Source of the DNA: Streptantibioticus parmotrematis
GTDB lineage: Bacteria > Actinomycetota > Actinomycetes > Streptomycetales > Streptomycetaceae
Assembly: GCF_019890615.1 (NCBI RefSeq)
Contig: NZ_JAINVZ010000016.1
Coordinates: 117,719-181,718, forward strand
Direction of reading: 5' to 3'
Length of the DNA: 64,000 nucleotides
The notes beneath the pieces were generated by a model, which was given only the letters and a program-made list of their open reading frames with translations, was not told where the DNA came from and ran no database searches. This document shows, piece after piece, positions 27,538-35,430 of this stretch. Numbering within the stretch: position 1 is the stretch's first letter; each line of letters begins with the position of its first letter. A program made the translations under genes and the position numbers.

Positions 27538-28038
27538 ATGACCGAGCCCGCGCACCGGGAACAGCTCGAAGGCTTCAACGTGGACGACCACGGCAGGACG
27601 CCGGGCGGTGCCGTCGGCTCCGTGAACCTCGGCGATCCGGCGCTGCGCGGCCGTACCACCATCGCCGACGGCGTGGTCGAGAAGATCGCCGGGCTCGCCG
27701 CCCGCGACGTGGTCGGCGTGCACACCCTCGGCACCGGCTTCGCCCGCACCCTCGGCGCCGTGCGCGACCGGGTGCCCGGCGGCTCCAGGACCCCGATCCG
27801 GGGGGTGAAGGCGGAGGTCGGCGAGGTGCAGACGGCCGTCGACATCGACATCGTGGTGGACTACGGCGTCTCCATCGCCGACGTGGCCCGCGCCGTCAGG
27901 GAGAACGTCGTCGCGGCCGTCGAGCGGATGACCGGCCTGGAGGTCGTCGAGGTCAACGTGGCCGTCGCCGACGTGAAGCTGCCCGACGAGATCGACGGCG
28001 ACGACGGCTACGACGCGGACGACCGGCGGCGGCAGTGA
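27538..28038 (+). CDS. Asp23/Gls24 family envelope stress protein
   Basis: A 166-residue Asp23 (DUF322) protein. The family core is clear: GRTTIADGVVEKIAGLAARDVVGVHTLG, then VKAEVGEVQTAVDIDIVVDYG and VARAVRENVVAAVERMTGLEVVEVNVAVADV. In Gram-positives Asp23 is an abundant protein held at the membrane by AmaP and linked to cell-envelope homeostasis. It is the first gene of a five-gene cluster with a second Asp23-like protein and AmaP. GAAGGA precedes the ATG by 8-9 nt; TAGGCT about 50 bp upstream may be its -10. Confidence 0.92.
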   Translation: MTEPAHREQLEGFNVDDHGRTPGGAVGSVNLGDPALRGRTTIADGVVEKIAGLAARDVVGVHTLGTGFARTLGAVRDRVPGGSRTPIRGVKAEVGEVQTAVDIDIVVDYGVSIADVARAVRENVVAAVERMTGLEVVEVNVAVADVKLPDEIDGDDGYDADDRRRQ

Positions 28039-28066
28039 CCGGGACACCGACGACGGGGAGCACAGG

Positions 28067-28285
28067 ATGAGTACAGCCCTGGTGGGCATGATCGCCGGGA
28101 TGGCCCTGGGATTCGCCGGGTACTTCGGCGGCTTCCCCGCCTTCCTGCTGGTCGCCGCGCTGGGCGCGGTGGGCTTCGTGGTCGGCCGGTTCCTCGACGG
28201 CGACCTGGAACCGGGCGACTTCTTCCGGTCCCGCGACTTCCGCTCCCGGGACCACCGGTCCCGCGACCGCGACAGGCTGCGGTGA
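28067..28285 (+). CDS. Small membrane protein (DUF2273-like) of the Asp23 cluster
   Basis: A 72-residue protein. Residues 3-45 form one or two hydrophobic helices rich in Gly (MIAGMALGFAGYFGGFPAFL, VGRFLDGDLEPGDF). The C-terminal tail consists of repeated Arg-Ser-Arg-Asp units (FRSRDFRSRDHRSRDRDR). Size and place match the small DUF2273-type proteins that accompany Asp23 and AmaP. Its stop overlaps the next gene's GTG by 4 bp, so it is coupled. Confidence 0.8.
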   Translation: MSTALVGMIAGMALGFAGYFGGFPAFLLVAALGAVGFVVGRFLDGDLEPGDFFRSRDFRSRDHRSRDRDRLR

Positions 28286-28680
28286 CCACCGGGCTGCCGC
28301 TCGGCCGTCTGCCCGCGGCCGAGCGCGGAGCCACCCGTGTCGCGGACCGGGTGGTCGCCAAGATCGCCGCGCAGGCGGCCCGCGAGGCCCTGGCCCGAGC
28401 ACCCCGCGTCGACCTCGTGCCGCCCGGCCGGGTGCCGCAGGCGATGGTCACCGTCGTCCCCGCCGAACTGCGGGCGCGCGGCCGCGGCCTGGCCCGGGTC
28501 AGGCTCGCCGTCGAACTCGGCTACCCGTCCGACATCCGCGCCGTGTGCGCCGAGGTGCGCGGGCGGGTCGCGGCCCGAGTCGGCGAACTGGTGGACATGG
28601 ACGTCCCCGAGGTCTCCGTCGAGGTCGAACGCCTCCACTCGGCGGCCACCGCCCGGAGTGAGCGCAGGAGGGTGCGATGA
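28282..28680 (+). CDS. Second Asp23/Gls24-like protein
   Basis: A 132-residue, GTG-started protein with the same segment order as Asp23: GATRVADRVVAKIAAQAAREAL, then LARVRLAVELGYPSDIRAVCAEVRGRVAARVGELV and the ending MDVPEVSVEVERL. It lacks the long N-terminal extension of the first copy, is more Arg-rich and probably interacts with it. It overlaps both neighbours by 4 bp (GTGA upstream, ATGA downstream). Confidence 0.82.
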   Translation: MTTGLPLGRLPAAERGATRVADRVVAKIAAQAAREALARAPRVDLVPPGRVPQAMVTVVPAELRARGRGLARVRLAVELGYPSDIRAVCAEVRGRVAARVGELVDMDVPEVSVEVERLHSAATARSERRRVR

Positions 28681-29279
28681 GCGCTCCGGAGGAGCCCCCG
28701 GCGGCCGGTGCCACCGCCTACGAGGCGGCGCCGACGAGCCGGGCCCGGCGGTTCTGGTCGGCCCGCAGGGTCCCGGCCGCCGTCACCGCCGCGCTGGCGC
28801 TCGCGGTCACCGGGCCACTGCTGTACGACGTGGCGTCGGTACGCGCCGGACGCCACGCGCTGGCCTGGCGGGTGCGGCTCGCCGGGCAGCTGTCCACCCG
28901 GCAGCTGCGCGACCAGTGGGTGCTGATCGGCGCGGGCGTCGCCGTGCTGCTGGGGCTGTGGCTGATCGTGCTCGCGCTCACCCCGGGCGTGCGCGGGGTG
29001 CTGCGCATGCGGCAGGTCGCCGCACCGGTGCGCGCCGGGCTCGACCGGACCGCGGCGGCCGGGGTGGTGCGGCAGCGGGTGCTGTCGGTGCCGGGCGTGT
29101 TCGCGGCGCGGGCCACGGTGACCCGGCGGCGGATCAAGGTCAGGGCGCACTCCCACTTCCGTGACCTGGACGAGGTACGGGGCGACCTCGACGCGGCCCT
29201 CGCGGAGACGCTGGGCGACCTCGGTCTGGCCGGCACGCCGCTCGTGACGCTGTCGCTGCGCCGGACCGGGCGGAGGTGA
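28677..29279 (+). CDS. DUF6286-type membrane protein of the Asp23 cluster
   Basis: A 200-residue protein with a 30-residue polar N terminus and two membrane helices (about 33-52 and 82-104: WVLIGAGVAVLLGLWLIVLAL). A cytoplasmic-type domain follows, with GVVRQRVLSVPGVFAARATVTRRRIKVRA and ending in DLGLAGTPLVTLSLRR. The domain shape (two helices then an alpha/beta domain) resembles AmaP, which anchors Asp23. It overlaps the preceding gene by ATGA and is followed 7 bp later by amaP. Confidence 0.82.
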   Translation: MSAPEEPPAAGATAYEAAPTSRARRFWSARRVPAAVTAALALAVTGPLLYDVASVRAGRHALAWRVRLAGQLSTRQLRDQWVLIGAGVAVLLGLWLIVLALTPGVRGVLRMRQVAAPVRAGLDRTAAAGVVRQRVLSVPGVFAARATVTRRRIKVRAHSHFRDLDEVRGDLDAALAETLGDLGLAGTPLVTLSLRRTGRR

Positions 29280-29286
29280 GCCGGGG

Positions 29287-29883
29287 ATGCGGACACGCGC
29301 GAACCGCACGCTGCTGTTCCTGATCGGGCTGGTCCTGCTGGCCGTCGGCGTCGCGGTGCTGGTCCCGGGACTCGACCTGCCGCACCGTTTGGGCTTCACC
29401 CTGCCGTCCTGGTGGCCGTACCGCGGCCCGCACTCGGTGCTGCTCAGCCACCACGCCCGCACCCGCTACCGCGGCCACTCCTGGTGGTGGCCCGCCGTCA
29501 TCGCGGTGCTGTCGGTGCTGGTGGTGGTCGCGCTGTGGTGGCTGCTGGCGCAGGCCCGCACTCGCAGGCCGGGGCGGATCACCCTCCAGGAGGCGCCGGA
29601 GGGCGACGTGGTGCTGGGCGGCCGGGCGCTGGCCGAGATGCTGGCCGCCGACGCCGAGGAACTCTCCGGAGTGGCCCGCGCCCGCTTCACCCTCACCGGC
29701 CGTGCCACCGCCCCCGCGGTCCGGGCGGCGTTGCTGGTCGAGCCGGGCGCGGTGCCGACCGACGTGGTGCGCGACCTCGACGCGGTCGTGCTGGCCCGGG
29801 CGCGGGAGAGCGCGGGCCTCGACGCGTTGCCCGCCGAGGTACGGCTGCGCGCCGGGGGCGAGCGCGGCGGACGGCTCGCATAG
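29287..29883 (+). CDS. amaP: AmaP-like alkaline shock membrane anchor protein
   Basis: A 198-residue protein with two N-terminal membrane helices (TLLFLIGLVLLAVGVAVLVPG and WWPAVIAVLSVLVVVALWWLL) and a soluble C-terminal domain (about 95-198). This is the topology of AmaP, which holds Asp23 at the membrane in Staphylococcus. A Trp/His-rich loop (PSWWPYRGPHSVLLSHHART) separates the helices. It is the last gene of the cluster and converges on the SDR gene, with the palindrome 29903-29915 in the gap. Confidence 0.8.
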   Translation: MRTRANRTLLFLIGLVLLAVGVAVLVPGLDLPHRLGFTLPSWWPYRGPHSVLLSHHARTRYRGHSWWWPAVIAVLSVLVVVALWWLLAQARTRRPGRITLQEAPEGDVVLGGRALAEMLAADAEELSGVARARFTLTGRATAPAVRAALLVEPGAVPTDVVRDLDAVVLARARESAGLDALPAEVRLRAGGERGGRLA

Positions 29884-29902
29884 CCCTGCCCGTCCCGCGA
29901 GT

Positions 29903-29915
29903 TGACGCGACGTCA
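29903..29915. repeat. 13-bp palindrome TGACGCGACGTCA, copy 1
   Basis: TGACG-CGA-CGTCA lies between the convergent amaP and SDR genes and overlaps the SDR stop. A second copy with the same flank (GCGAGYTGACGCGACGTCA) is at 35294-35306. Confidence 0.7.
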
Positions 29916-30677
29916 GAAACTGCGGCGGGCGCCGCCGTCCACCGTCAGCGTCGTGCCCGTCACGTACGAGGCGGCGGGCGAGAGCAGGAACGCCGCCGCC
30001 CTGCCGAACTCCTGCGGCGTCCCGTAGCGGCGCAGCGGGATCGCGGCACCGGCCCGGTCGCGCACGAGCGCCGGGTCGTCGCCGCGCTGCGCGTCCAGCT
30101 CTCGCACCCGGTCGGTGTCCACCCGCCCGGGCAGGAGACCTACCACCCGCACGCCGCGCGGCCCGAGTTCGTCGGCCAGCGTCTTCGCCACGCCCGCGAG
30201 ACCGGGGCGCAGCCCGTTGGAGACCGCGAGGCCGCCGATCGGCTCGTACACCGAACCGGACAGCACGAAGCCGATGACGCCGCCCTCGCCCAGCCGCCGC
30301 GCGGCCGTCCTGGCCAGCCGCACCGCGCCGAGGAAGACCGACTCGAAGGCGTCGCGCCACTGTTCGTCGCCGATCGCGGTGACCGGTCCGGCCGGCGGGC
30401 CGCCCACGCTCACCAGCAGGCCGTCGAAGCGCCCGAACCGCTCCACGGCCGCCGCGACCAGACGGTCGGGGGTGGCCGGGTCCGCGTTGTCGGCCGCGAC
30501 GCCCGACGCCCGCTCGCTGCCGCCGAGTCCGGCGACGGCCGCGTCGACCGATGCCTCGTCCCGGCCGCTGACCACCACCCTGGCGCCGTCCGCGGCCAGT
30601 TCGCGCGCGGTCGCGAACCCGAGGCCACGGGTGCCGCCGGTGACCACGTAGACCCTGCCGTCCAGGCCGAGGTCCAT
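29913..30677 (-). CDS. SDR-family oxidoreductase with atypical active site
   Basis: A 254-residue Rossmann-fold short-chain dehydrogenase. The cofactor loop TGGTRGLG (13-20) and the C-terminal YVTGTTLTVDGGARRSF are typical. The catalytic Tyr-x3-Lys is missing: after S140/S142 the chain reads GGLAVSNGLRPG, so S154 and R158 stand where Tyr and Lys should be. This Ser-Asn-x2-Arg variant occurs in a subgroup of SDRs, so the protein may be functional but unconventional. AAGGAGG in the 3' end of the upstream trehalase gene and a 4-bp gap make it coupled to GH15. Confidence 0.88.
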   Translation of the reverse strand: MDLGLDGRVYVVTGGTRGLGFATARELAADGARVVVSGRDEASVDAAVAGLGGSERASGVAADNADPATPDRLVAAAVERFGRFDGLLVSVGGPPAGPVTAIGDEQWRDAFESVFLGAVRLARTAARRLGEGGVIGFVLSGSVYEPIGGLAVSNGLRPGLAGVAKTLADELGPRGVRVVGLLPGRVDTDRVRELDAQRGDDPALVRDRAGAAIPLRRYGTPQEFGRAAAFLLSPAASYVTGTTLTVDGGARRSF

Positions 30678-30681
30678 GCCC

Positions 30682-32544
30682 TCACGCCTCCTTGCGCGCG
30701 TGCTCGTGCTTCTTGCCGCCGTGCGCCCGGTGCGAGGGCAGGTCGTGGCCGCCGTTCTCCGCCCGGGTCAGCCGGATCGCGGTGTTGACCAGGCCGACGT
30801 GGCTGAACGCCTGCGGATAGTTGCCCAGTTGGCGGGCCGCCACCGGATCCCACTCCTCGGCCAGCAGACCCACGTCGTTGCGCAGGGACAGCAGCCGTTC
30901 GAACAGCTCGCGGGCGTCCTTGAGCCGCCCGGTCGCGGCCAGCGCGTCCGCCATCCAGAACGAGCAGGCCAGGAAAGCGCCCTCGTCACCCGGCAGTCCG
31001 TCCACCGCCTCGGCGGCGTCCTCTCCGGTGGAGTACCGCCGCACGAAACCGCCGTGGTCCAGCTCGTCGCGTACCGCGTCGACCGTCCCTATCACCCGCG
31101 GATCGCTCGCCGGCAGGAAGCCGACCTGCGGGATCAGCAGGGTCGCCGCGTCCAGTTCGGTGGAGCCGTAGGACTGGGTGAAGGTGTTGCGTTCCGGGTC
31201 GTAGCCCTTCTCGCACACCTCGCGGTGCACCTCGTCGCGCATCGCCCGCCACCGGTCGACGTCGCCGCGCAGTTCGGGGAAGGCCTCGACGGTGCGCACC
31301 GCGCGGTCGGCGGCCACCCACGCCATCACCTTGGAGTGGGTGAAGTGCTGCCGGGGCCCGCGGATCTCCCACAACCCCTCGTCCGGATCACGCCAGTTGG
31401 ACTCCAGGAAGTCCATCAGCGAGCGCTGGAGGTTCCAGGCGTGCTTCTTGTGCGGCAGTCCCGCGGTGGACGCCAGGTGCAGCGAGTCCATGACCTCGCC
31501 GTAGACGTCCAGTTGGAGCTGGTTGACGGCCGCGTTGCCGATGCGCACCGGCGCGGAGCCCTCGTAGCCGGACAGCCACGGCACCTCGGACTCCGGCAGC
31601 CGCCGCTCACCCGCGATGCCGTACATGATCTGGAGGTCCGCCGGATCGCCCGCGACCGCGCGCAGCAGCCAGTCGCGCCACGCGGCCGCCTCCTTCAGGT
31701 AGCCGCTCTCCACCAGCGCGCCCAGCGTCAGCGTGGAGTCCCGCAGCCAGCAGAAGCGGTAGTCCCAGTTGCGCACCCCGCCGATCTCCTCCGGCAGCGA
31801 GGTGGTGGCCGCCGCGACGATGCCGCCGGTGGGCGCGTACGTGAGCGCCTTGAGCGTTATCAGCGACCGCACCACGGCGTCCCGCCACGGGCCCTCGTAC
31901 CGGCAGCGGTCGGCCCACTTGTGCCAGTCCTTCAGGGACTGCTCCAGCGCCCGGAACGGATCGACCAGCTTGGCGCGCGGCTCGTGCGACGGGTGCCAGG
32001 ACAGCACGAACGCGACCCGCTCGCCCGCGCCCACCTCGAACTCGGAGTGGGTCGTGAAGTCCTTGCCGTACGTGTGCACCTCGGGCGTGCTGCGGAACCA
32101 CACCGAGTCCGGGCCCGCGACCGCCACCCGGGTGTGGTCGGTGCGGCGCATCCACGGCACCACGTTGCCGTAGTCGAAGCGCAGCCGCAGCCTGCCGTGC
32201 ATCCGTACGGTGCCCGAGACGCCCTCCACGATGCGGACCACGTCCGGGCGGTGGTCGCGCTGCGGCATGAAGTCGATCACCTTGACGGTGCCGGACGGCG
32301 TCTCCCAGAACGTCTCCAGCACCAGGCTGTCGTCCCGGTAGGCGCGGCGGGTGCAGTGCGTGCCGTGGCTGCCGGCGGGCGCGATCCGCCAGTGCCCGTT
32401 GTCGTGGTCGCCGAGGAGGGCGGCGAAGCAGGCGGCGGAGTCGAACCGGGGCAGGCAGAGCCAGTCGATCGAACCGTCCCTGCCGACCAGCGCGGCGGTC
32501 TGCAGATCGCCGATCACCGCGTAGTCCTCGATACGTCCCGTCAC
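30682..32544 (-). CDS. Glycoside hydrolase family 15 (trehalase-like)
   Basis: A 620-residue GH15 protein of the actinobacterial trehalase/glucoamylase-like group. The N-terminal beta-sandwich begins RIEDYAVIGDLQTAALVGRDGSIDWLCLPRFDS. The alpha/alpha barrel carries RNWDYRFCWLRDSTLTLGAL, the family hallmark. Later segments SGYEGSAPVRIGNAA and EEWDPVARQLGN (residues written WDPVAARQLGN) belong to the catalytic half. Mycobacterial relatives hydrolyse trehalose; assignment as trehalase here is by family only. No signal peptide, so cytoplasmic. It leads a two-gene operon with the SDR. Confidence 0.88.
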   Translation of the reverse strand: MTGRIEDYAVIGDLQTAALVGRDGSIDWLCLPRFDSAACFAALLGDHDNGHWRIAPAGSHGTHCTRRAYRDDSLVLETFWETPSGTVKVIDFMPQRDHRPDVVRIVEGVSGTVRMHGRLRLRFDYGNVVPWMRRTDHTRVAVAGPDSVWFRSTPEVHTYGKDFTTHSEFEVGAGERVAFVLSWHPSHEPRAKLVDPFRALEQSLKDWHKWADRCRYEGPWRDAVVRSLITLKALTYAPTGGIVAAATTSLPEEIGGVRNWDYRFCWLRDSTLTLGALVESGYLKEAAAWRDWLLRAVAGDPADLQIMYGIAGERRLPESEVPWLSGYEGSAPVRIGNAAVNQLQLDVYGEVMDSLHLASTAGLPHKKHAWNLQRSLMDFLESNWRDPDEGLWEIRGPRQHFTHSKVMAWVAADRAVRTVEAFPELRGDVDRWRAMRDEVHREVCEKGYDPERNTFTQSYGSTELDAATLLIPQVGFLPASDPRVIGTVDAVRDELDHGGFVRRYSTGEDAAEAVDGLPGDEGAFLACSFWMADALAATGRLKDARELFERLLSLRNDVGLLAEEWDPVAARQLGNYPQAFSHVGLVNTAIRLTRAENGGHDLPSHRAHGGKKHEHARKEA

Positions 32545-32639
32545 GGTGCCGCCTTCCTCGCAGATGTCCGACCGAGTGAGTCCCGAAGGATACTTGCCGC
32601 GGCCGTCATGACGTGGGCGGGACGGCGGCCGCGGACCGG

Positions 32640-33575
32640 CTACTCGGCGTCCGGCGCGGCGGCGCGCTGGTCGGCGGGGGCCCCGGCGGCGGCCGTCTGC
32701 GGCTCCTTGCCGCTCTGGTCGGCGGCGTCGTCGGCGTTCGCCCGGGGTTCGTCATCGGTGGGCGGGTCGTCGCCGCCGGCCGCCTCGGCCCGGGCCTTGT
32801 CGCGCTTGGCCACCTGGTCGCGGTGCTCACGGCGGACCAGAATCAGCCAGCCCACCGGCACCATGATCACGAACAGCCACCACTGCCAGGCGTACGCCAG
32901 GTGCGGCGGGCTGTAGCCGCCGTCGGTGTCACCGGGGGTCGGGGGCGGCACCTGCTGCGGCTGGCCCGCGGGCGCCGCGGGGGAGGTGTGCGTGACCTCG
33001 ACGTAGCCGTGCAGCAGCGGCTCGGACAGCTGACCGCGCAGCTTGTCGCTGTTGATCAGCATGATCTGCCGCGGCGGGAGCCCCTTCTTGTCCTCGATGC
33101 TGGTGCTCGCCGTGGTCTCGTCCGGCCGGATGCGCCCGGTGATCGTCACCTGGCCCTTCGGCGTGGCCGGCACGGTCGGGAAGCTGGTCGGGTCCTCCTG
33201 CGAGGCGATCCACCCCCGGTTGACCAGCACGGCCTTGCCGTCGTCCAGGATCAGCGGGGTGACCAGGTAGAAGCCGATGGTGGAGTCGTCGGCCGAGGTG
33301 CGGTGCCGCACCACCACCTGGTGCGCCGGGTCGTAGTGCCCGGTGGCGGTGACGGTGCGGAAGTTGTCGTCCGCCGGAACCTTCGTGCCCGGGGAGGTCA
33401 GCTTCTCCACCGGCACGGAGGGCGCGGCGAGGCTGCGGGCGATCAGGCTGTTGTTGGCGTTCTCCCGCTCGTGGCGGTGCATCTGCCAGATGCCCAGCTC
33501 CACCATGACGGGCATCAGGACGAGACCGACGAGGGTGAGGATCACCCATTGCCTGGTCAACAGGAAGCGGTACAC
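32640..33575 (-). CDS. SURF1 family cytochrome oxidase assembly protein
   Basis: A membrane protein of about 311 residues. One helix lies at the N terminus (LTLVGLVLMPVMVELGIWQMHRHERE) and one near 215-235 (WQWWLFVIMVPVGWLILVRREHRD), the two-helix SURF1 plan. The extracytoplasmic domain between them includes GFYLVTPLILDDGKAVLVNRGWI, a SURF1 hallmark. SURF1 helps insert haem a into cytochrome c oxidase. The C-terminal 70 residues are Asp/Ala/Glu-rich and probably disordered. GTG at 33575 (VYRFLLTRQWV) is chosen over a TTG five codons upstream. Confidence 0.9.
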   Translation of the reverse strand: MYRFLLTRQWVILTLVGLVLMPVMVELGIWQMHRHERENANNSLIARSLAAPSVPVEKLTSPGTKVPADDNFRTVTATGHYDPAHQVVVRHRTSADDSTIGFYLVTPLILDDGKAVLVNRGWIASQEDPTSFPTVPATPKGQVTITGRIRPDETTASTSIEDKKGLPPRQIMLINSDKLRGQLSEPLLHGYVEVTHTSPAAPAGQPQQVPPPTPGDTDGGYSPPHLAYAWQWWLFVIMVPVGWLILVRREHRDQVAKRDKARAEAAGGDDPPTDDEPRANADDAADQSGKEPQTAAAGAPADQRAAAPDAE

Positions 33576-33600
33576 CCCACGACGGTACAACTCGGTCCCC

Positions 33601-33670
33601 GCGCGGTTTCAGCGAGGGTCGCCGCCCGGTTCCGGAGAGGGGCGCCGCGCGGTTTCAGCGAAGGGCGCCG
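33601..33670. repeat. Two imperfect 24-nt direct repeats upstream of the SURF1 gene
   Basis: GCGCGGTTTCAGCGAGGG at 33601 recurs as GCGCGGTTTCAGCGAAGG at 33647, 46 nt apart, each followed by a CGCCG-containing segment. They fill most of the gap between the SURF1 start and the zinc-protein stop. Confidence 0.75.
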
Positions 33671-33719
33671 GGCCGCGTCCGCCCTGCTCGCGGACCCGTA
33701 CCGGACAGAGCGCGGGCCG

Positions 33720-33968
33720 TCACGCGGGCAGCGCGCCCACCCGGTCCACGATGCCGTCGGCGCCCTCCGCCTTGGCGCAGTGGGCGCAGCAGAACCACCG
33801 GCCGCTCGCCTCGACGCCGTGGCCGACGATCTGCACCCGGCAGTGCTCGCAGATCGGCGCCATGCGGTGGATCGCGCACTCGAAGCAGTCGAAGACGTGC
33901 ACCGCGCCCTGCGCGTGCACCTCGAAGCTCATGCCGTAGTCGTTTCCGCAGACCTCGCAACGTGCCAT
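33720..33968 (-). CDS. Small cysteine-rich putative zinc protein
   Basis: An 82-residue protein with nine cysteines in paired knuckles: C4/C7 (CEVCG), C28/C31 (CFEC), C40/C43 (CEHC) and C60/C61/C64 (CCAHC), plus His residues between them. This suggests two treble-clef or zinc-ribbon sites, similar to prokaryotic metallothionein-like proteins. It may act in metal handling or as a DNA/protein adaptor; nothing in the neighbourhood decides. ATG start; no obvious ribosome binding site. Confidence 0.78.
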   Translation of the reverse strand: MARCEVCGNDYGMSFEVHAQGAVHVFDCFECAIHRMAPICEHCRVQIVGHGVEASGRWFCCAHCAKAEGADGIVDRVGALPA

Positions 33969-34089
33969 GGCGCCAGGGTGCGGGCGGCGCCGGGCGGTGA
34001 CAACGGCGTGCCGGGCGGGTCGCCGCGACTTCCGCCCGTACGGCCTACCGGCGCTCCGGCGTCCGCGTACGGCCTGCCGGGTCCCGGGG

Positions 34090-35094
34090 TCAGCCGCCCG
34101 CGCCGTCGCGCGGCTCGGGCACCGAGGGGGCGCGCTCGACGGCCACCAGCAGTTCGCGGAAGCGCGCCTCGTCCACCACCGGCGTGCCGAACCGCCGGGC
34201 GCTGACCACCTTGCCGGTCGCGGAGTCCGGATCGTTGGTCACCAGCACACTGGTCAGCCGCGAGACGCTGGACGCCACATGCAGCCCGGCCTCCGTCGCC
34301 CGGTCCTCCAGCAGTTCGCGGTCGACGCCGGTGTCGCCGGAGAACGCCACCCGCATCCCCTGCACCAGCGGCCCGCCCGGCGCCAGCCGCCCCGGGTTGG
34401 GGAACGGGCAGGACGGGCGCTTGCGGTGGTTGCGCCAACTCGTCGGCGCGTAACCGGCGGAGCGCAACGGCCCCCCGGCGGGCGACCACTCGGTGAGCGG
34501 GCGGCAGGCGTGCAGCGGCAGCCGCATCCCGGCGGCGGCCGCCAGGTACAGCGTGGGGCGGAACGCCTCGGCCAGCACCCGGGCGTCGTCCAGCGCGTGG
34601 TGCGCCCGGCGCTGCACGACGCCGTAGTGCGCGGCGAGCGTCTCCAGCTTGTGGTTGGCCAGCGGCAGCCGCAGTTCCTTGGAGAGCACGATGGTGCACA
34701 GCCGGTGCTCCACCGGGACCGAGCGGTCCGCCCTGGCGAACTCGCGGGCCAGCATCGACCAGTCGAACACCGCGTTGTGCGCGACCAGCACCCGGCCGGA
34801 CAGCCGCTCCGCCAACTGGTCGGCCACCTCGGCGAAGAGCGGCGCGTCGGCGAGCGCGTCGCTGGTGAGCCCGTGGATCCACACCGGACCCGGGTCACGC
34901 TGCGGGTTGACCGGCGAGTACCACTGGTCCTGGACGTGGCCGTGCGCGTCGAGCCGGTAGACCGCCGCGGACACTATGCGGTCGTCGCGGCCGAGACCGG
35001 TGGTCTCCACGTCCACCACCGCGTACCCGTCCGGGTAGGCGGTCGGCCACGGGGAGGGCGGAAGCGGCGGCGGCTCGGTGTGATCGTCCAGCAT
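34090..35094 (-). CDS. DEDDh 3'-5' exonuclease with BRCT domain
   Basis: A 334-residue DnaQ-like exonuclease. Exo I is VVDVETTGLG (D28, E30), Exo II is VAHNAVFDWSMLA, and Exo III is the DEDDh form HHALDDAR, so all four acidic residues and the His are present. A C-terminal BRCT-like domain (about 240-315: GMRVAFSGDTGVDRELLED...) follows, unlike Pol III epsilon subunits, and suggests a repair nuclease recruited to DNA ends. TATTCT lies 7 nt before the ATG, implying a leaderless transcript. Confidence 0.9.
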   Translation of the reverse strand: MLDDHTEPPPLPPSPWPTAYPDGYAVVDVETTGLGRDDRIVSAAVYRLDAHGHVQDQWYSPVNPQRDPGPVWIHGLTSDALADAPLFAEVADQLAERLSGRVLVAHNAVFDWSMLAREFARADRSVPVEHRLCTIVLSKELRLPLANHKLETLAAHYGVVQRRAHHALDDARVLAEAFRPTLYLAAAAGMRLPLHACRPLTEWSPAGGPLRSAGYAPTSWRNHRKRPSCPFPNPGRLAPGGPLVQGMRVAFSGDTGVDRELLEDRATEAGLHVASSVSRLTSVLVTNDPDSATGKVVSARRFGTPVVDEARFRELLVAVERAPSVPEPRDGAGG

Positions 35095-35293
35095 GGCCCT
35101 GAGAATACGGGCACCCACTGACAGTCCCGTACCGACCGGATCCGTTCGCGGACCGCCGCGCCCGGCTCCACGAGGCCGACCGCGCAAGGAAACTGAGGGG
35201 CTTTCGGTCCGGTTTGCGTCCGATCCGTCCGGCTTGCCGGACTTCGCGGGGGTGTGGGACGACCGTCGCCGACGCGTGCGACGGGCCGCGAGC

Positions 35294-35306
35294 TGACGCG
35301 ACGTCA
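35294..35306. repeat. 13-bp palindrome TGACGCGACGTCA, copy 2
   Basis: Second copy of the palindrome at 29903, with matching 5' flank GCGAG. It lies about 125 bp upstream of the alcohol dehydrogenase start, where it could be an operator. Confidence 0.65.
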
Positions 35307-35430
35307 ACCGGCGATGTGGCCGGTTCGACACCGGCGGGCCGGAACAAGCGGGGCCCCTCGCCGGTTGACACCCTCCGGCCGGTCCTCGCGACCGGCCGCA
35401 CCGCGAGTCCCCCAACGCCGAGGAACCACC

